Positions 59,881 to 64,000 of a stretch of 64,000 nt of DNA are shown here, piece after piece (the first letter of the stretch is position 1; each line of letters starts with the position of its first letter). The DNA is from Pseudoxanthomonas sp. SE1 (GTDB lineage Bacteria > Pseudomonadota > Gammaproteobacteria > Xanthomonadales > Xanthomonadaceae), in NCBI RefSeq assembly GCF_029542205.1, contig NZ_CP113783.1, forward strand, positions 2,967,001-3,031,000, given 5' to 3'. A program made the position numbers and the translations under genes. The notes under the pieces were generated by a model. It ran no database searches. It was not told the origin of the DNA and was given only the letters and a program-made list of their open reading frames with translations.

Positions 59881-62265
59881 TTACCAAGCGTAGTCTAGCC
59901 GAAGTCCGATAAGCGGCTCGGCTTCGCTGTCGTCCTTCACGTTGACGCCCCTGCGGTAGTCGAACTCGGTGTCGTCGGTCGACGACGCCGAGGTGACGTT
60001 GATGACATCGAGAAAGGCCGTGATGTCGATGGGGCCGAATGCGCGCCGATAGTCGACACGGGCGTTCAGCACACCGTAACCGGATTTGCGACCGACGCCG
60101 CGCTCGATCGTCTCCCTCGAGTAACGCACGGGTTGCCCGGGGCCCAGCACGTCTTCGTGGATGATGTAGGCGTCCTCCGGCCTCCCGGACAGATACTTGT
60201 AGCGCGCAGCCACCTTCCAGCGATCGGTGATTTCCCAGGTCAGCCCGAGGGTCGCCACGTGCTCGCGGCTGAACGCGTCGGCGACGGCGCCACGGCCATC
60301 CTTCCGGTCCACTTCCGCATCGTTGTACGAGTAGGTCGCGGTCGCGTAGAGGCCCTCCCGAATCGTGCCCTTGACCACGACATCGAAGCCATAGGACGTG
60401 CCATCGCCGATGTTGGCGAACGTTCCGCTCGCCCGATCCAGGTCGACGACGAGATTCGCGAGATCCTGGTAATAGGCTTCCGTCAACACCGACCACCTGT
60501 CGTTCGGGAAGTACTCCAGACCGACACTGCCGTGCGTGATCTTCTCGTTCTCGAGCGTGTTCGCCTCGTTGGCCGCGAGGTCCAGGAACCGGGGTGACTG
60601 GTGGAAAAGCCCTGCAGTCGCGAAGTATCTGACGCTCTTGCTCGGCCGCCAGTTGGCCCTGAGTCTCGGCGACACGAGGGTTTCGTCCGTCAGGCCGTCC
60701 CGTTCCAGCCGTAAGCCCGTGCTCAGGTCCCACACGCCGCGCTTGAATACCTGGTCCACGTAGCCCGCGTAGCTGGTCGCTTTCCGGCTCAGCGACGCGT
60801 TGATGTTCTCCGGCGTCAACACGATGTAGCGTTGCCCGGGGTCTGGCCGGAAGTCATCGGCGTCGTAGACGTACCGGATCCAGTCGCCGTCCAGCACGGT
60901 GCTGTAGTCCAGGTCGATCTGCGTCAGCTGGACGCCTGCATTGAAAGCACCCCATCGATTCAACGTCGCGAAGTCGCTGTGCCAGCCGATCTCGGTCTCG
61001 TCTTCGGTAACGGTGATGATGTCTTCCCGGACCGGGAAGCTGGAGGCGGGCGATCCGGGGGGCACCAGATCAGGGAATGCTTCGCCCTCCGAGCTGACCT
61101 TGTTGCTGGCGCGGCGGTACACCTTGTTTGTCCAGACAGCGTCTTGACCGATCAATGATCGCAGGGTCAGCCCGTACAGATCGCTGTCCTGTCTGAAATC
61201 GAGCAGCGATGCATCTTCGAAGTTGGGCGACTGGAAGACGTGGGTCACGTCGCGCGTGTAGGTCTCACGCGTATCGATGAGCAGCACCTCGAGCGTGTTG
61301 GACGGGTTGATCGGTACGGCCGACTTGACGAGGATGTCCCTCAGCACGGGATTTCCGATGTCCAGTTCTTCGATGTCCTCGAAGAAGTCACCGAAATCCA
61401 GCCGGCGGGCAGATACCAGCACGGTGGCATCTTGCGTGATGCCGAGCGGCCCGTCGTAGCCGACTTCATAGCCTGCAAGGTCCAGGCGCAGACTCGCCGA
61501 CGGGCTCGGGCTGCCGTCGGCGACGTCAAGCTTGAGCAGCGACCCTGCCCGCCCGCCATACGCAGGCCCCCATCCGCCCGGTGAGAACTCGGCACCATTG
61601 ATGACGTTCGGTGCGAAGATCGAGAAGCGGCCGCCACCCCCAACGTCCTCGTCTTCGCCCAGCGTCGCGTCGAAGTGCACCGCCTTGTCGAAGGGGAACT
61701 CGTCGACGAAGATCAGGTTGTCCCGGGGCCCCCGTCCGCGCACGCTGAAGGCTGCGAACTCGCTGGCAGAAGCCAGGCCCGGCAGGCCGTCCAGCGAGAG
61801 CAGCGGATCCGCGCCACCGCCAACGGCATCCCGCAAGGCTTCGCGATCGAGATAGGTACTCGAGGGTGATGCGAATGCATCGAGTACCCGAGCTTCAACC
61901 ACCACTTCTTCCAGTGTCGGCGCTCCAAGTTCGAGCTCGATCCTGGAGTTCTTCCTCGTAATGACGCGCACGCTGGGTTCGTATAGCGGAGCGAACCCGA
62001 CCTTGGCCACGGTTACCGAATAGAGGCCGGGATCGAGCTGATCAACGACGATGCGACCTTGTGCATCGGTTTCCAGAGATCGCACCAGGTCGGTCTCCCG
62101 TTCCGTGATCGTGACCTGCACGCTTGAAAGCGGCCGTTCGGTGTATTGATCCCTGACGACGATGGTCAGGGCGCCGGGCGCCTCCGCCGCGTGGGCGGAC
62201 AGGCCGGATCCGATCAAGTGCGCCGAAAGAGCCAACCACAATGCCCGTCTGAAGTACCTTTTCAT
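59881..62265 (-). CDS. TonB-dependent receptor with N-terminal carboxypeptidase-regulatory-like domain
   Basis: A 794-residue outer-membrane receptor. After a signal peptide (LWLALSAHLIGSGLSAHAA) come a CarboxypepD_reg-like domain (about 30-110; VRDQYTERPLSSVQVTITER), the TonB-box-like EEVVVEA, a plug with FSVRGRGPRDNLIFVDEFPF, and a barrel ending in YAW instead of the usual F. The domain order is that of SusC-like or surface-nutrient receptors. It heads an operon with a response regulator and a histidine kinase. The ligand is unknown. Confidence 0.88.
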   Translation of the reverse strand: MKRYFRRALWLALSAHLIGSGLSAHAAEAPGALTIVVRDQYTERPLSSVQVTITERETDLVRSLETDAQGRIVVDQLDPGLYSVTVAKVGFAPLYEPSVRVITRKNSRIELELGAPTLEEVVVEARVLDAFASPSSTYLDREALRDAVGGGADPLLSLDGLPGLASASEFAAFSVRGRGPRDNLIFVDEFPFDKAVHFDATLGEDEDVGGGGRFSIFAPNVINGAEFSPGGWGPAYGGRAGSLLKLDVADGSPSPSASLRLDLAGYEVGYDGPLGITQDATVLVSARRLDFGDFFEDIEELDIGNPVLRDILVKSAVPINPSNTLEVLLIDTRETYTRDVTHVFQSPNFEDASLLDFRQDSDLYGLTLRSLIGQDAVWTNKVYRRASNKVSSEGEAFPDLVPPGSPASSFPVREDIITVTEDETEIGWHSDFATLNRWGAFNAGVQLTQIDLDYSTVLDGDWIRYVYDADDFRPDPGQRYIVLTPENINASLSRKATSYAGYVDQVFKRGVWDLSTGLRLERDGLTDETLVSPRLRANWRPSKSVRYFATAGLFHQSPRFLDLAANEANTLENEKITHGSVGLEYFPNDRWSVLTEAYYQDLANLVVDLDRASGTFANIGDGTSYGFDVVVKGTIREGLYATATYSYNDAEVDRKDGRGAVADAFSREHVATLGLTWEITDRWKVAARYKYLSGRPEDAYIIHEDVLGPGQPVRYSRETIERGVGRKSGYGVLNARVDYRRAFGPIDITAFLDVINVTSASSTDDTEFDYRRGVNVKDDSEAEPLIGLRLDYAW

Positions 62266-62412
62266 ATCGCGCTACCCCCAAGAAGTGGCCATGTTCACTT
62301 GATGAAGCAGCGCGAAGCTAGCAATGCAAATGTCGCCAAAAGGTCACCTTCTTGGCGCGCAACCCCGGGATGTCCGTTTCGGGGCGGAAGCGGAGGGATC
62401 CTCCAGATACAG

Positions 62413-62913
62413 TCAGAGTCGGGAGCCAGGCGGAGTCCGGCTGCCAGGGCGGCGAGTGGGCCGTGGTGGATCGGGATGGAAGTACTGGATTGATTCTCCG
62501 TCGTAGCGGAACTGGACGCCGCTAAAGTCGACCAAGCCCATCAAAAGCTCTTCAACGACTGTTCTTAGTTCCGTTTCGAGGTCTTCCAACTGTCCCCCAG
62601 CATACGTTGGAAGATATCCTCGACTCAGATCCACGATCACTCTCTTGCTGGAGTGATCGAATCCAACTTGCGCAGATACTTCCCTGCTTTGTCCTTCGAT
62701 CCGCTTCTGTCGATTGATTCGTGTTTGCAGTTCTTCCGTCAGATGCTGCTCGATCTTGAGGCAATCAGCTACTGGCATCATAGCGGCTGATGGCAATGGC
62801 CCTGATGCCGCGGCGACCGCGAAAGCGACGCAGAGAAGAAGACCCAACGCAGACTGACAAGTCGCTCTTGCCGACGACGCTTTGGAAAAGCCTCTCACGG
62901 CGCTCACCTTCAC
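62413..62913 (-). CDS. exported hypothetical protein
   Basis: A 166-residue protein with a signal-like segment (SALGLLLCVAFAVAAASGPL) and a soluble mature part with a helical first portion (CLKIEQHLTEELQTRINRQK) and a C-terminal basic, proline-rich tail (HPDPPRPTRRPGSR). No known family is recognised. GC content is lower than in most of the window. It lies 100 nt downstream of another exported unknown gene on the same strand. It may belong to an accessory region. Confidence 0.55.
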   Translation of the reverse strand: MKVSAVRGFSKASSARATCQSALGLLLCVAFAVAAASGPLPSAAMMPVADCLKIEQHLTEELQTRINRQKRIEGQSREVSAQVGFDHSSKRVIVDLSRGYLPTYAGGQLEDLETELRTVVEELLMGLVDFSGVQFRYDGESIQYFHPDPPRPTRRPGSRTPPGSRL

Positions 62914-63011
62914 TGATCCGCGTGGGGAACACGCAGCCTGTAGAGGTAGACGTGCTTAGTAAAACCACGAGGCTATAGTGGCTGGTCTCGGCCAGAAGCG
63001 GAGATCCGCTG

Positions 63012-63806
63012 CTACTTGGAAAATGCGTCATGCCAGCGTGGGAAAACCCGGCGATAGGACACTGCCCACTTCTTGCCGTCGAGTTCCACCCCTCCCTTCT
63101 CCCTTCGGGTTGCTAGGAACGCAATCAATGCCTCTTCTTGAGTACCAGGCAGGAATATCGAGTATGCGTCTCCGCGCTTCAGAGTGGTCGAATCACTCAA
63201 GTCCGGCCAGTGGGCCGGCCACTGGATAGACGCATCGGGCGCGTAGCTGTAATCCCAGAGCATCACTTCGATCTGGTCGGGGGTCCACTTCTTGGCAGTC
63301 GCAACGTGGAACTCTGACAGATACTGATGCAAGCCTTTGATGTTGGCGGGGAGCACATCGACCCCATCCCGACCATCGGTTGGTTCATCGTCGGAATCCG
63401 CAGGTGTTCCGAGACCGTAGACGAACGTAGCAAGCTTGTGCCCGTCAACGTCCAGGAAAAACTGAGATTCAGGTTGATCGCTCACACCAGGCCGCAAGTT
63501 GATTTCCTTCGGAGCAGGTTCTGCGACGTATGTGGATAGTTTTGCCTTGACTCCCGCCAATTCCGAAGGAGTCAAGCGAGCCGCCATGTGCGTGTACTCG
63601 TTTTCGGATGTTTGCTCAACAAAGATGACTTGGCCGTCGTCGTAGAGTGCAAACCACGGCGTGTCAGCACCAAGAACCATGCCCCACGGATCCTTGGTGA
63701 GAAGTACAGCGATGGGACGCGGTCCGACAAGCGGTTTTTCCGCTTCGGTGGCCGAACTGTGGAATGACACAACCAGGATGATTGACGCGAAGACGATGCG
63801 GAGCAT
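63012..63806 (-). CDS. exported hypothetical protein, lower GC
   Basis: A 264-residue protein with a short signal peptide (MLRIVFASIILVVSFHSSA). The mature sequence has DPWGMVLGADTPWFALYDDG, MLWDYSYAPDASIQWPAHWP and a C-terminal WAVSYRRVFPRWHDAFSK. No family is recognised; the pattern fits periplasmic immunity-like or stress proteins in Xanthomonadaceae, which is a guess. Codon use is visibly less GC-rich than in the left part of the window, hinting at horizontal gain. It is the last gene before the window end. Confidence 0.6.
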   Translation of the reverse strand: MLRIVFASIILVVSFHSSATEAEKPLVGPRPIAVLLTKDPWGMVLGADTPWFALYDDGQVIFVEQTSENEYTHMAARLTPSELAGVKAKLSTYVAEPAPKEINLRPGVSDQPESQFFLDVDGHKLATFVYGLGTPADSDDEPTDGRDGVDVLPANIKGLHQYLSEFHVATAKKWTPDQIEVMLWDYSYAPDASIQWPAHWPDLSDSTTLKRGDAYSIFLPGTQEEALIAFLATRREKGGVELDGKKWAVSYRRVFPRWHDAFSK

Positions 63807-63914
63807 GAGGGCTAGGCGCTTGAGGCTTGCCGCATCATCGCATGGCGAACGGAGGGGACGTCGGTGGAAGCGCGAACGTCCGCTTCGGGTCTATTCTGTT
63901 GAGAAAACCTGGTT

Positions 63915-63934
63915 GCCCGGATTTCTCACCGGGC
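63915..63934. repeat. small inverted repeat near window end
   Basis: GCCCGG (63915-63920) and CCGGGC (63929-63934) around ATTTCTCA. No T-tract. It could be a weak terminator for a gene outside the window or a chance hairpin. Confidence 0.25.
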
Positions 63935-64000
63935 GAAATGCCACGAGAGCGTGATATCCACAGGTTTCGAGCTTCAAACTGTGCTGAAAACGCGCTGTTT

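Noticed and set aside
1..64000. tRNA, rRNA or CRISPR array
   Set aside because: No T-loop-like GTTCRANNC with matching acceptor, no rRNA sequence and no regularly spaced repeats were found by eye.

Overview
The window looks like a chromosomal segment of a high-GC gammaproteobacterium of the Xanthomonadaceae/Lysobacteraceae (a Pseudoxanthomonas- or Lysobacter-like organism). This is inferred from strong GC bias, AGGAGG-type ribosome binding sites, several TonB-dependent receptors and the mix of gene families; no rRNA, tRNA or housekeeping marker is present to fix the genus. No phage, IS element, CRISPR array or origin was seen.

Left part (0.1-18.2 kb): mostly ordinary accessory metabolism and regulation. 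It holds a MAPEG membrane protein, a chloroperoxidase-type hydrolase with a Tat/lipoprotein-like leader, a large membrane-bound GGDEF-EAL protein, a DUF1800/DUF1501 pair, a LysR regulator divergent from a DoxX-like gene, a secreted beta-propeller, a sterol-desaturase-like enzyme divergent from a GlxA/AraC regulator, a GNAT protein, a DUF1615 lipoprotein and a tandem DUF1428 protein. A redoxin-like C-terminal remnant lies near 11.1 kb.

Iron and photooxidative block (18.8-35.3 kb): a TonB receptor, then a four-gene siderophore-uptake operon (FpvA/FhuE-like receptor, DUF3649, PepSY reductase-like, DUF3325) with a Fur-box-like site and poly-C tracts at its 5' end. Next comes a ChrR-type anti-sigma/ECF sigma pair, divergent from a frameshifted secreted protein. 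After that, seven tightly packed, often 4-nt-overlapping genes run in one direction: acyl desaturase, FAD amine-oxidase-like enzyme, DUF1365, two CFA-synthase-like methyltransferases around DUF1295, and a lipocalin. By analogy with sigmaE-ChrR systems this is probably a singlet-oxygen-responsive membrane-lipid remodelling locus, and it is the most coherent multi-gene system in the window.

Middle (35.4-48.4 kb): an EAL-PAS-PAS protein, a small methyltransferase, a SulP transporter with a possible structured leader, a 38-residue lysine-rich protein, an SDR/AraC divergent pair, a LysR regulator divergent from two coupled metallo-beta-lactamase-fold genes, an exported-looking SDR coupled to an NTT-like carrier, and a second SDR. 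Two identical direct-repeat boxes (TTTAAG-N5-TTTAAG) lie upstream of the last two SDR genes.

Right part (48.7-64 kb): a redox-enzyme patch with decayed genes (an Old Yellow Enzyme C-terminus, an aldo/keto reductase and a zinc-type dehydrogenase C-terminus), an L,D-transpeptidase, an Lpp-like lipoprotein and another SDR. Then come a two-gene nicotinamide-salvage operon (NadV plus NadM-Nudix), a VOC/TetR pair, a membrane protein, a TonB receptor-response regulator-histidine kinase operon, and two lower-GC secreted proteins of unknown function.
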